Part shown: one piece after another, positions 45,001 through 55,200 of the stretch
Layout of the letters: each line of letters begins with the position of its first letter
How positions within the stretch are numbered: position 1 is the first letter of the stretch
NCBI GenBank assembly: GCA_964036045.1
Contig: OZ038385.1
Span: forward strand, 62,773,670 to 62,837,669
Source: Eutreptiella sp. 'Long Island Sound 2002'
Taxonomy: Eukaryota > Euglenozoa > Euglenophyceae > Eutreptiales > Eutreptiaceae
Direction: 5' to 3'
Length of the DNA stretch: 64,000 bases
Notes under the pieces: generated by a model
Told to the model about the DNA's origin: nothing
The model's database searches: none
Seen by the model: only the letters and a program-made list of their open reading frames with translations
Program-made: the position numbers and the translations under genes

Positions 45001-45304
45001 CGGTTGGGTGGCAACACAAGCGGATGGGGGTAGCAGCACCTTGCAACAAAGTGTTCAAGTTGGCCCGCAGGTTTTTGGCCTCTTTGGACATCCTTTCAAT
45101 CTCCATCAGCGCTCGAGGCATACGAACTAGCGTTTGAGAGCTTGTCTCCTCAAACGAGGAGCTCACTTCTTGAGACAGCAACTGTAGCTTCAGGATCATG
45201 CTGGAAACAAACGTCTCGGTACCATCCGACTTCGACGCTTTGATGGCATCGTTAATCCAAGCTTTAGCGTCGAAGTTGGCGTCTGAGAAGCTTGAAAAAT
45301 CCAT
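36011..45304 (-). CDS. COG7: Conserved oligomeric Golgi complex subunit 7
   Basis: Six exons with matching phases: 45304-45040, 44811-44612, 44213-43992, 40631-40222, 38152-37526 and 36593-36011, giving 768 residues, close to the 770 of human COG7. COG7 is part of lobe B of the COG tether, which holds retrograde vesicles at Golgi cisternae and is needed for correct glycosylation. The start, MDFSSFSDANFDAKAWINDA, and the following MILKLQLLSQEVSSSFEETS fit the conserved N-terminus. Later blocks include YMEVFGQTQYPAKLTNLIV, ALDPTFGSRITG, and the C-terminal LEYIRSIGDYLFDLPM with CEQLACDIEYLKDVLTML. Exon 5 contains a Pro/Ser/Thr-rich insert (TPPKSPVDGG region), and the last 20 or so residues are basic and low complexity. 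The acceptor of exon 5 uses a poly-C run as its pyrimidine tract. Confidence 0.95.
37322..37337. other. 16-bp palindrome GCGCGCACGTGCGCGC
   Basis: Perfect self-complementary sequence centred on CACGTG, in a COG7 intron. Alternating purine-pyrimidine composition could favour Z-DNA; no gene start is adjacent. Confidence 0.9.
38153..38172 (-). promoter_or_regulatory. Poly-C polypyrimidine tract and 3' splice site of COG7 exon 5
   Basis: On the minus strand a run of about 14 C is followed by CTCACAG and then the exon. The homopolymer therefore takes the place of the usual mixed pyrimidine tract. Confidence 0.8.
38350..38475 (+). repeat. Dispersed repeat R150, copy 2
   Basis: Homologous to 12690-12830: GTGTACGTACGTGTGCGCCT, then GGTTGGTTGTCCACCCGTTG and TGCGAGAGGTGGGT. 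In a COG7 intron. Confidence 0.8.
38512..38590 (+). repeat. Dispersed repeat, copy 1 (with 42987-43040)
   Basis: GAGAGTGGGACAGTTGTCC and CCTTGGCGTCCCTCCCATGC recur at 42987-43040; copy 1 carries about 25 extra bases between the two blocks. Both copies are in COG7 introns. Confidence 0.8.
38927..38972. repeat. Hexanucleotide repeat (CAATGC type)
   Basis: About six imperfect copies of CAATGC/CAATGT in a COG7 intron. Confidence 0.85.
41360..41480 (-). repeat. Dispersed repeat R150, copy 3
   Basis: On the minus strand reads GGTTGGTACTTCCGGGTGTA, CCTTTTGAGGAGGGAATCC and GGTTGGTTGTCCACCCATTG, nearest to copy 1. In a COG7 intron, next to CA-rich simple repeats (41500-41612). Confidence 0.85.
41500..41612. 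repeat. CA and CACACC simple repeats
   Basis: (CA)n at 41505-41521, then repeats of CACACC and (CA)n up to 41611, separated by a short unique stretch that repeats CCTTGATGGCACACC. Confidence 0.9.
42987..43040 (+). repeat. Dispersed repeat, copy 2 (with 38512-38590)
   Basis: Same blocks as copy 1 with the internal 25 bases absent. Confidence 0.8.
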
Positions 45305-47551
45305 CTACCACTCACCCTTCACAAGCAGCAAAGAAGGGTGGGCATGCCAGCCGGACTAGGATATGGTTACAAGGGGGGGGATGGTCTTTTGGCGCCGAGA
45401 TCCACTCCCTCAAAAAGAAATTCTTGACCCACGTTTTTTGGTACTAGGAAAATCAAATTTAACCAGGCGAGACCTACCCAAACCCTCCCCACCCTCAGAA
45501 ATTAATTCTTGATAAAACGGCTTGTGCCACACAATGCGGTTGGGGCACGGGGCATGAAGCACTTTTAAATCAACAGTAGGAGCACAGCATCATCATGGGG
45601 TTAGATGAGGGGGTTTGGGGCGGGATCCACAAAAGGAACAAGGGGAAGGCATTATACGTGTATACACCCAGCAACAACAAGCACCATTCTCAATTCGTAC
45701 AATAAACGAGAACCACGAGTACAAGTGCCGTCTGAGCCCGTGGTGACGCGGTTTGGCCCCCCAAACTATCGAAACAGGCTTAGGAATGGACCATTTTGGG
45801 ACCAAAAACAAGTCCAAAAGGGGTCAACGCTACAGTTTTCCGAATGTGATCAGGTCCCCATTGGGTCGCCCAAACGAGTGTTTTTCGTCCCTTTTGAGCA
45901 TATGGTGACCCATTTTAGCCCCCCAAAAGCTCTAAATGGGCTTGCAAACGGGCATGGTTCTTTCGCCCAAAAAGGGTCCAAAAGGGCTCAAAACCGCATC
46001 CTTCTGACAATTCTAACATTGCGGCTTTGCGTTGACTCATTTGCCCTCACATGGCGGCGGCGGCAGCTTTTACAACTTGCGACGCGGCCTTGGGGAGAGG
46101 GAAGATGGCGTATGAGGCCAGACGTGACCTTGGAGCTTTTGGTAGCTCCCGTGGTGGTTGTCACATCCTTCGGTCTGCATGGGTCACTCTTGTTAGCCAG
46201 GCTTTGCAGCAACCTTTTGAAATCCACTTTGACGGGCTACACACAGAAAGTTAAATTTTTGGCTTCAAACTGCCTCCATACACCAGAATTATTTTTCTCT
46301 TGATTGGCACACCTTTGGTCAACGCCCCCTGATCCCGGCCCCAATCTGGAGCACAATTTCTGTCTCGATAAGGATTTGGACACAAATAACAAATTAGAAC
46401 CAAAAACTTCCATGTTTAATCGATAGGATTGACCAATCATTCACTGTTCTGCATGAATCACGCGGTCTATCCTTGGCTACATCACTGGTCATTTTACCCT
46501 AATTGGAAATTACACAAGATACACAAGATTTTTGGGACTGCCGTCTCCGCACCTCTTCCAATCGACCCATATTGATCATGCTCTGTGCACTAATGAGCGA
46601 TCAAGGCTCTTTTCATTGCCCCATCTTGTAGGGAGTAACCTTTATCGGTTTGTAGGTGTGTTTCCGTGGTCATTTTGGTCGTTTGTAGCTTGAAGCCAAT
46701 TGGACTGATTTTTCTTCCGAGAATTTCGTTGTAATCGCATAGCTCTCTAGTTGGATCGTGTGGTTTTTGTGGTTTATCGTCATCACCACACTGCTGAGGA
46801 ATCTTGCAACAAGCCAACAGACTAGTAAAACGAGTCCACACAAGGGAGGGCCTACATTATGATTTTTTTAATCACGCCACAATTGCAAAACAACAATGAT
46901 AATCGTAATTGCAAGTAACGACGAACGACAACATTTCATTGCGTTGGCCAATTTTGACAAAAAAATGCAGTTTGTAGGGAATGGATGTATGACCATTTCA
47001 GCACGAAAAAAAAAACTTCCATCACCTCCAAATATGCACTTCGCCCCCTTTCGGCCCGTATATCAATCCGTTGAATAATTTGTTCCTATGCTTTCAAGTC
47101 TAGAATGTTCCATGACTGCATTGAGAAGACAGAATGCACAGAATCTTGGGCAATCAAAGGTTTAACCGCTCCCCAAAACACCTTAATGATTTTTTGCTCT
47201 ACAACAAAACAAAACACTTCATATTGCAGCTGTACAGTAGACACATTCCATATTTAAAGCACAAAACTGTCGTTCAACACTCCATTTCCATGTATTGCAA
47301 TTTTGTGAATTTTTGTGAAGACTGGTTTTGGACTCACAGGCGCGTGCGCAATCGCAGTAGGCCAACTGACAGTAATTCATTCAAGTGTTTCATATTTCAA
47401 TAACTGTTTCCGACGCGATTTCAACAAGGGAGAGCAATTGGGTGAAAGCAGGCGCGAATACTTTCGGAGAGAATGAAGGAACACTACGTGCTACACCTAC
47501 CCCTGCATCTAGTGCAACTTCACCCTTGCTTGTTCCCACAATTGCAAGCCA
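45305..47551. other. Spacer upstream of COG7, no gene assigned
   Basis: Region upstream of both the minus-strand COG7 and the plus-strand RPA2. At 45725-46010 two degenerate copies of a roughly 125-bp unit lie in tandem (GGCCCCCCAAA and AAAAGGGGTCAA versus AGCCCCCCAAA and AAAAGGGCTCAA). From about 46250 the DNA becomes AT-richer. The first exon of RPA2 should lie in this interval or further downstream before 49296, but was not recognised. Confidence 0.5.
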
Positions 47552-48180
47552 TTGCGCGATTGTACGCAAGCTCAAGCAATAATGAGCAATGGAATGTCTC
47601 AGTCCCGCGATGGAGCTTTTTATGATGCTTTTGATGTTTTTTGTAGGCTAATATCACGCTATAAGTATGATCCAACTTCGGTAGAAAGCGTTTGGCTTCG
47701 GTTGATCCTCTCTTGGCGGGTTTTGGGGTTGTTCCGTTCCGTGGATTTGGCCCGGGCATATCGAGTGGTTGCCATTCAAAATGGGCAACACATGGTGGCC
47801 GTTCGGCGCGAGAATCAAAAACACGCTAAATTGGAATGTGTCATGACGTTGTCCAATTATTCCTATTAGCCCGTGGCATTTATATTGTTTGTACATCAAG
47901 CTCACGCAATATGCCCCGCCAGGTTCCCCACTTTTGCGATCTTTGAAGGCGCCATTCGCGCCCATTTGTGCCGACACGGTTGGGAGTCTCACACGTGGTG
48001 CGTTGACTTCGGTGGGTGTTCCCAAAGGTTATGCTGCGCATAGCACACGTGGTTGTGGTTTGGCTATGTATTGTTCTTGGGAATTGCCACCCGAAGTTAC
48101 GGCGGAATAGGGGCAATGGGGTTCGTTGGACGCTTTCAAAAGCATTCTTTGCGTTTGCATGCAGTGTCCAGGGCTTCGCG
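47552..48180 (+). pseudogene. Broken tyrosine recombinase domain
   Basis: Fragments of a tyrosine recombinase (phage-integrase fold), like those of DIRS-type retroelements or Cryptons. The first frame (47552-47869) carries the helix with the first catalytic Arg (VLGLFRSVDLARAYRV) and ends at TAG. The second frame (47889-48110) has LTRGALTSVGVPKGYAAHST with the H-x-x-R motif at 48039-48050, then WELPPEVTAE and a stop. The following sequence still reads GQWGSLDAF in the same frame and then continues in another frame (KHSLRLHAV), where a Tyr nucleophile would be expected but Ser is seen. Two stops and at least two frame changes mean it is not functional. No reverse transcriptase or terminal repeats were recognised. 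Confidence 0.7.
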
Positions 48181-49295
48181 TGTGGTCGATGAGCGTTTGG
48201 CCATCCCCACTGAGGTGCATAGAGCCTCCCTTGGGTCAGGTGCCTTGCCGGAGCCTTCTCGAAGTGTCCCGAGGGACGAAAGGGGATGAAGGTAACACGA
48301 GGGCGGTGCACAAGACACAAGGGACCCACCCGCGCAACCTGTAGTAGAAACCAGTGGGGATGAGCCGAGTGTGAGTCGTGGGCGCAGACGACAGCGCTCC
48401 TTGTTGTGGCCATATGTTCCTATAGCCGCGCGGCTTCGTTGAAAACAGCTAGCGGTTTCCCCGCCACCAAAGCGCCGCAGGTTGCCGCCAACGTTGCCAT
48501 TGCATTTGCGGCCACAAGGCGCTACGTGTAAGGTGCCAACGACGGCTTATAACATGCCTACGCGTGTCTCGGTCAAGAAGTGGACGTGTAGAGTCAGGTT
48601 TTGCTTTTCAGGTGAATGATTTGTCAACCAACGATTCTTAACCGCCAACTGCCATCACTTCAAGCGCAACAGGAACGAAACATTCGGACTGCCGGAGACA
48701 AGAAGCAGCCTCCCTTGTGCACTGCCCTCGCCTTCCCTTCGTCCCCTGTCGTCCCTCGGGAGACTTCGATATCCTCCGATATCCTCGAGGCACTTCGATA
48801 TGTCTACGCGTAGGCCTGAGCGCTTTTTCTACTTAGCGATTCCCGGGCTTGAGAGCCCACACAATAGAATTTCAATCTTACGCTTGACATACTTGCTACC
48901 CTAGGTTGATTCGGATCTTGTCCTTCGACCATTTTTATGGAATCGAGTTATGCCACCATGGCAGAACAATCTATTTCGCCCGACGGAGGAGCTTTGGACA
49001 AGGTGTGATCCGTGTGGGCGTAGGGGACGAGCGCAGAGTGAATGTTATTCGCCGGTACCCATTTCACCGCAACAAAATCGTGATGCCAAAAACGTTCAAG
49101 GTTGGAAACTTCCGAACGGTTGATTTCCATGAATTTTTGTGGAGAGGACTGAGCTCATGATTCCGAAAAGCTTCAAGAATCCTCCCGTTGCACATCAATG
49201 AGGTCACATGCGTCAACATGAACGTGGACGATTGTGATACATTTGGCCCGCTCTTGATGCACGATGCACTCGACCGTGTGTGCCCACACTCTTAG
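48181..49295. other. Interval between recombinase remnant and first recovered RPA2 exon
   Basis: Arg/Pro-rich open pieces (48330-48600; GRRRQRSLLWPYVPIAAR, PPPKRRRLPPTLPLHL) separated by stops may be the decayed C-terminal part of the same element. A further open piece at 48906-49157 has no recognisable family. Confidence 0.4.
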
Positions 49296-52200
49296 CGTGC
49301 CGAGCCAAGTAGCACATTGATGCCCGTGGTGGTCAAGCAACTTGTGGAAGCTCAATGCAACCCGGATGATAACCAATTCTTTGTCAATGGCTCCAGACTA
49401 ACGGAGGTGTGATGGTCATGCTTTCATTTGCAAGTCATTACGAAACATCGGCGTCTTTCCTTTTTCCTCGCACAAGAATACTGACAACGATGTTCTTTGC
49501 ATGAGGGCACGGATGAGAACACTTTTATGAGCGGTTGACGGTCGTGAAGCCCTCGCCCCTTGACTTGATGTCTCCCTTCATGGGACGAGATTGGAACCGG
49601 CGAGGCTGGTACACGCGAATCGCTGGGTCTGGAGACAAACTGCACAATTGGGCACACGCTTTTCGATCACGAGCTTACATCCGGGTGTCCGTTTTCCATG
49701 GGAGGACTAAGTGTTGCAAGTTGAAAGCACTCTTGACCACAACACAAACGGACGAGACAAATTTTCATGGGAAGTTTTTTCCCGCCTGGCTTAACCCCCT
49801 CAGTGTGTGGGCATCCTTGTTCCCTTGCGACGCCTTGGGTCACCTCGCTCCAACGAGTGTGGGACATCGAGTGTGGCATTTAGCAATTTGATGAAGAGCG
49901 TATGCAAGCGAACGATTCCACTTGAGCCCATCGAATATCAAATGGGAGTCCCAAGCGTGTGTGTTGACGGCAAAGTACAATGGATAACAAAAGTGACAGG
50001 GTAGCCGACAAATTGGTATAAATTGTGTGAGCTTTGGTTCCGGTTTAAAACATGTAGGGCCCGGTGCCCATGCGACCGAATGGTAGGGACTCATTCCATT
50101 GCTTGGCCACACTCGTGTCTGAGGTTCGGAAGCTAGGAATGTAACTTGCCCGGCTCCTTCATGTGGTTCATGAGGCGCAAAATAGGGCACGCCGGGAGAG
50201 ATCGGGGCTTGCCTAAGGTAAGCCTCGTTTATGTCACTGCGGACCGCTTTCGGCAAATGCAACCCTGTTTTTGCTTGCTACCTGCTACGGTTCTACATCA
50301 CAAAGACCTTCTTATTTCATGGTGCTTCGAGGAAGAAACGATTGAACAATTTTTTCGGTTACAAATTGGCCCTTTTCGTTCACATTCACAGCAGCTGTTC
50401 TCACTAGCCCGTGTTTGGAATGTAAAGGTTGTGCATCATCCCCGGAGGCAACATTCATGCAAGCATTAATGACACCAATTGTGGTTACCAACAATTTCAA
50501 GCAAACAAACAAAAAGGATGAGTTCAACAACAGTAGGCACACAGCGGAATTTCAACCCTTGTGTCTTTGTGAGGCCAAATCACCTCAAGGCAAATGGTGA
50601 GTGATTTGCTCTTTGGCGACGAAACCTCCCTGCACAACAAAAACCATAAGTTTCGGCGCGCCTCGGTCCCTATCTTTCTTCCGGGATGTTGTCCTCTTCC
50701 CGCCGCGCGCTTGTGCACAGTTGACATTCATCGGTAAGATTGCGCAGCGGGATGCTTCTCAAGCGCCGGGACGCATGTCTTACACTTTGGACGATGGAAC
50801 AGGTTGAAGTTCTCGCCTCTTCATTCTCCTACGCGCACATGGGGCGTGCGGATACGTGTGGCCGATGTTTTCAAGCCAAATGCTCGTGCACGTCTCGCTG
50901 GAAGCTGCATCGACATACACACTCTCTTTCGATGCCCAATGCTTGGGCGTTGACTAGGAACCCATTTATTTGCACTTGGTGGGTTCGGGCGACACTGGGA
51001 ACCATTGTTCCGTCGCAGGTCTGATCAATGCGGTGATTTGGATTGACCCTGATAGCCCCACGGCGACCCAACTACAAGCGTTGGAGTATGTCTGTTGCAC
51101 CCAAGCGAAGGATTGCTTTCGAAGGCCGAAAAGGGTGGTGGGCCAAGACTGTCGTAGAGGTAGAGAGGGCTAAATAAGGGTGGCAATTTCTACAAGCTAG
51201 TCGGGAATTGGAGTAGTACCACAAGACGTGGGGATTGAACGCAAGAGATGACGAAAGGGGGAAGCTCTCTCAACATGATAGCTGCACAATAAAACCAGAA
51301 CTAATCGGGATTCGACTCCGGGGCGTGTAGGGCGTGCGGGGCGTGCTGGGGCGCGCACACCACCCACCATTCCACCAGGTCCATGTTGGCGTCGGGGGAG
51401 TGCGAAACCGCGTACCTTCGAGTGTACGGGAACCTGAGGACGTTGAGCGGACAGCGCGTGGTCATCGCTTTCCGTTTGATCTACGTCGAGGACTTCAATG
51501 AGTTCACGCACCACATGCTCAGCGTCATGCACGCCAGCGTACTGCAGGTGACGACCTGCTGTGCCCACAGGGTGAAGCCGGTTTTGGCGGGCAATTTCCA
51601 TGTTCAATGGCTGGCAAGATCAGGCAGGGCTAGGTGCTTATTGGAGTTTATTCGACTGCACCTTGGCCCCCCTCCCCGGCACTTGAGAGGCGGGCAAAGG
51701 GGGAAGAAAGTTGTGGCGGCTACAACCGGTTAGGATCGTTGGGACCGGACAAGCGGTTGGCAGGGCTGGCCGTCACCCAAAAGACGCTGGTTGGGCGTTT
51801 ACCCCTTCCCCCGTCAAGCGCAAGCCTGCCTCCCCCTGAGGGCAGCATCTGAGGGCGGGAGACTGGGTTGGCTCCATTTTTTGCGAATTCCGGGAAAAGG
51901 CAGCCCCTCAGATTGGCAAGGTTCCCTGGACAAGCCACTGCACAAAGGACCCTCAGTCTTGCTGTCCGCAGGCAAGGGATCCTTGCCCCCCCATCTCCCC
52001 CCTGCTGAACTAAATGTAGCCTGTCGGCGCAGGGGAGTGGACGCCAGGGGGGCAGTCTGCTGCAGTCGTGAGCAGTTGTACAGATATTCCACTCTCTGCG
52101 ACGAAACCCCCCCCCAAAAAAAGATCTCGGCCAACAAAAGCAGCTTTCACACAAAAGACATAGCGCTGGAGACCGATGTTGTTTCACAGTACGCAACGAG

Positions 52201-55200
52201 CCTTCACGGGTAGGCCCCTTTTTTGGGTTCATGGAAAGGTTCCGCCACACAGTCGCGATACTCAGCCTGGCGGAGTCCCCAGGCCCCGTTGGGTGCCACT
52301 GATCTCCGAGGCCACCAGTTTTGGGGGGTCCAAGCGCAAGCCTGTCCCCTCACTAAACAAGCAGTCAGTGGGCTGGCGCATACCCACGGGTGTAGAGCAA
52401 GGAAGCAATGCAGCAGGCACAAGAGACACACCGCAGGAACCTGCACAAGCACGACAGCAGAGGGCGCAGGCACAGAGAGTAAGACAGCAAGGGCAAGAGA
52501 GGGAGGACGATCAGCAGCGCAGCCATTAGCACACACAACCCTTGAAACATACACGCATCAAGGGCAGTGTCCAGCGCTAGATGACAAGCAGCAGAAATAC
52601 AAGAAGTGCGACAAAATACAACCGCGAAACACGAGGGATTTGGGGGCTGAACGGGAGGCGCGTTGCATACCGCAGCCCCCCTCCCCCTCTCACCTTAATT
52701 AGGTTTTACCCCCCCTTCCTTCCGCACAGCCTCCCCTCCCCGACCAACGTTACTTTGAGTGGGGATTGTGGACTGGCTTAAGCTACGCATTGAGCGTTGG
52801 CCAAGGTGCTGTCTGGCAAGCACAACCCCCGCAGTGTGCTGTGGTGCCTTTCCTTCTCCACATATCGTGACTGCGTGGTGCTGTGTTGCGCTGCTACGCT
52901 GTTGCTTTGCGCTGCTTTGTGTTGTGTGCGCTGTGCCTTGTTTCTTCGTGAAATGTTGGGCCGCCAATGGCGTGTTGGCCGTGGGCGCGGTGTGGCGTGC
53001 TCTGTTTGTGGCACCATTGCCATCCCCTGGGAGCAGTGGATTCAAGGATCAAGATGTGGGGTGCAGGACGGGGCGTAGGCCCTTTGCCCGCTGTTGGTGC
53101 ACGTTGTTGAGAGGGGCATGTCTCTTCGTCGCAGCGATCATCAGCCGCCGCCACGGCCGCCTCGTCCACCCACACTCAGCCCGCATCCGCTGCTGCCCCA
53201 GCCCCAGGCCTTTCTACTCCTGCCAGACCCCAAAGCCACGTCCCTCTGGGCGTCCCCCCTGTGACAGTGCCGGGGCAGTCTGCGCCGGCCTACGGGCAGT
53301 ACACAGCCCCTCAGGTACAGCCTTCGGGGGCACCGCCGGTGCAGAGTGCCACTGCCCCTGGGGCAGGCTTCCCAAAGGGTGCGCCACCCGCCGGCGCAGG
53401 CTACTACCCGCCCCATATGGTCAGGTGTGTGGCATAGGGGCTGCGCTGTTTGGGTGGGGTCGGCACAACGCAGCCCCCCTCCCGAACACAGAACGCCTCA
53501 GCGAGGCTCGTTTATGGGAATTGTTTTGCCAGGGGGCAGGGCGGTCTGGGTGGGTGCGTCAGCTCTGTGGGTGGGCCTGAAGTTCTGGACACGCCCCCCC
53601 CTGCGGGCGCTGTATTAGAACGGCTGACCACCGTAGGAGGAGACCCTGGACCCCCCCCCGGGCCCAGAATTCACAGTGGGACGAAATTTGGTGAAGGAAA
53701 AATTGATTTGGGCCAATCTTGGTGCACAAACTTTTGGGTTCCGCCCCTTCCCCCTCCCTCTCTTCTATTGCATCCCTGCCCCATGCCCTTCTCAAGCCCG
53801 TAGGAAGAGGGTCCCTGCACCCTCTTGCAGCCTCCCCCTCCCCCGCCGCGTTCTTTGACCCCCCATCCCTCCTCGTCTAATCTGTGTCCACATCACAATT
53901 TTTTTGACGAGCGCCGACGGATAAGAACGCCACAGAGTTTCCACGGAGGGCAACGAGATTGAGGCTAAAAGCAGTGCTCCAGATGCAGCCCAGTGCCTCG
54001 TGAATTTTGCACCACACGTCAATCTGGTTGGAAATTTTGGAGTTGATAAATGATTTTGCAACATCACCACTGTGTTGTGCTTGCGTGTGGGGCTGCTTCA
54101 GGGGTGTTTGTTGTGTCACTGCTTGTATTTGTGAATATTCTGCCCTGTGGGTTGGAGACCCGAGGAGGAGGGAGGGTCTCCATACCCCCCCCCCCGTCTA
54201 CCCCAGTCTCCCTTGTCTGGGACCTCTGGACAACCCCCCCCCCCAAGACACGCTGAAGTCAGGTGGCACATGGTAATGATGCCAGAAATTGTGCGTTTAT
54301 GTTCCTGCTCTCCTGTCTTCATACCGCAGATTTATTCTGTTGGATCGGACAGCAGCTGCTGGGGCGGGGGCGGGGGCGGGGGCGGGGGCGGGGGCGGGGG
54401 CGTGGGCGGGGGCGGCGCTTGGGAAGTCGGAATTTCATTGAAGCTGGGGGGAGGGGGGGGTTCAATGGAGCCCGCCGAAAATTTGGGGGTGGGACATTAT
54501 ATTCATTGGCGCTGAAGGTGCCAGAGGAAAATTTTGTCGACGCTGGCCACAAAACTGTCTGTGATGCATTGCATGTCCATCACATGTTGCTGGAATGATG
54601 GAATGTATGGGTCTCCCCAGGGTATGTGCATACAAGCCTGCCAGGGACCTACCCAGTTAGCCTGAGGGTCAGGGTTAGAACCAGGAATAGATTCAACCCG
54701 ACCCTGACACCCTAAGTCAGTGACCCCTCCAACCTCCTAACCCCCTGCCCCCTGGGATGCCCCCCCGCCTTCAGTTACCTCCCGGTCGCCACCCGCTTGC
54801 CCTTCCATGGAGACCACGCAAGTTCCGGGGTTGGTTTTGGGGGCTCTGTTAATTGAGCCCTTTTGGGGGGAGGGGGGGTCCAGCGAAGGGGCTCTGCTGA
54901 CCCCCCCACACACACACCACATTGAAAGTGCGCCTACCCCCTTGAACCACGCAAATGCAAGCACGAGAAGAGCGGGTAATTGTTGTAAAATGGCTGGGGT
55001 TGAACTGAACTTTTTAAAGACTGCTGCAACTGGCGGCAGCAGCAGCAGTAGCAGCACCACACCTGCTTGCACTCTAGCCGACGCCGCAGGCTGTACCAGA
55101 ACTCAGAGCAGAGGGGTGTGTCCACTCAAACCAGCACTTCAGTCAGCACACGCCACACCTCAGACACCGCCTTTGTAAAAACACATGTGCGGGCAGACAT

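Noticed and set aside
45988-46227. Minus-strand ORF starting MDFKRLLQSLANKSD
   Set aside because: No usable donor in frame and no family match; the plus strand is equally open.
45605-46303. 232-codon plus-strand ORF
   Set aside because: Its first half is two degenerate copies of a 125-bp tandem unit; no conserved sequence was seen.
50518-50597. Possible RPA2 first exon starting MSSTTVGTQRNFNP and ending at GTGAGTG
   Set aside because: Its phase does not join exon 50,721, while 49,296-49,406 joins in phase and matches the family N-terminal block.
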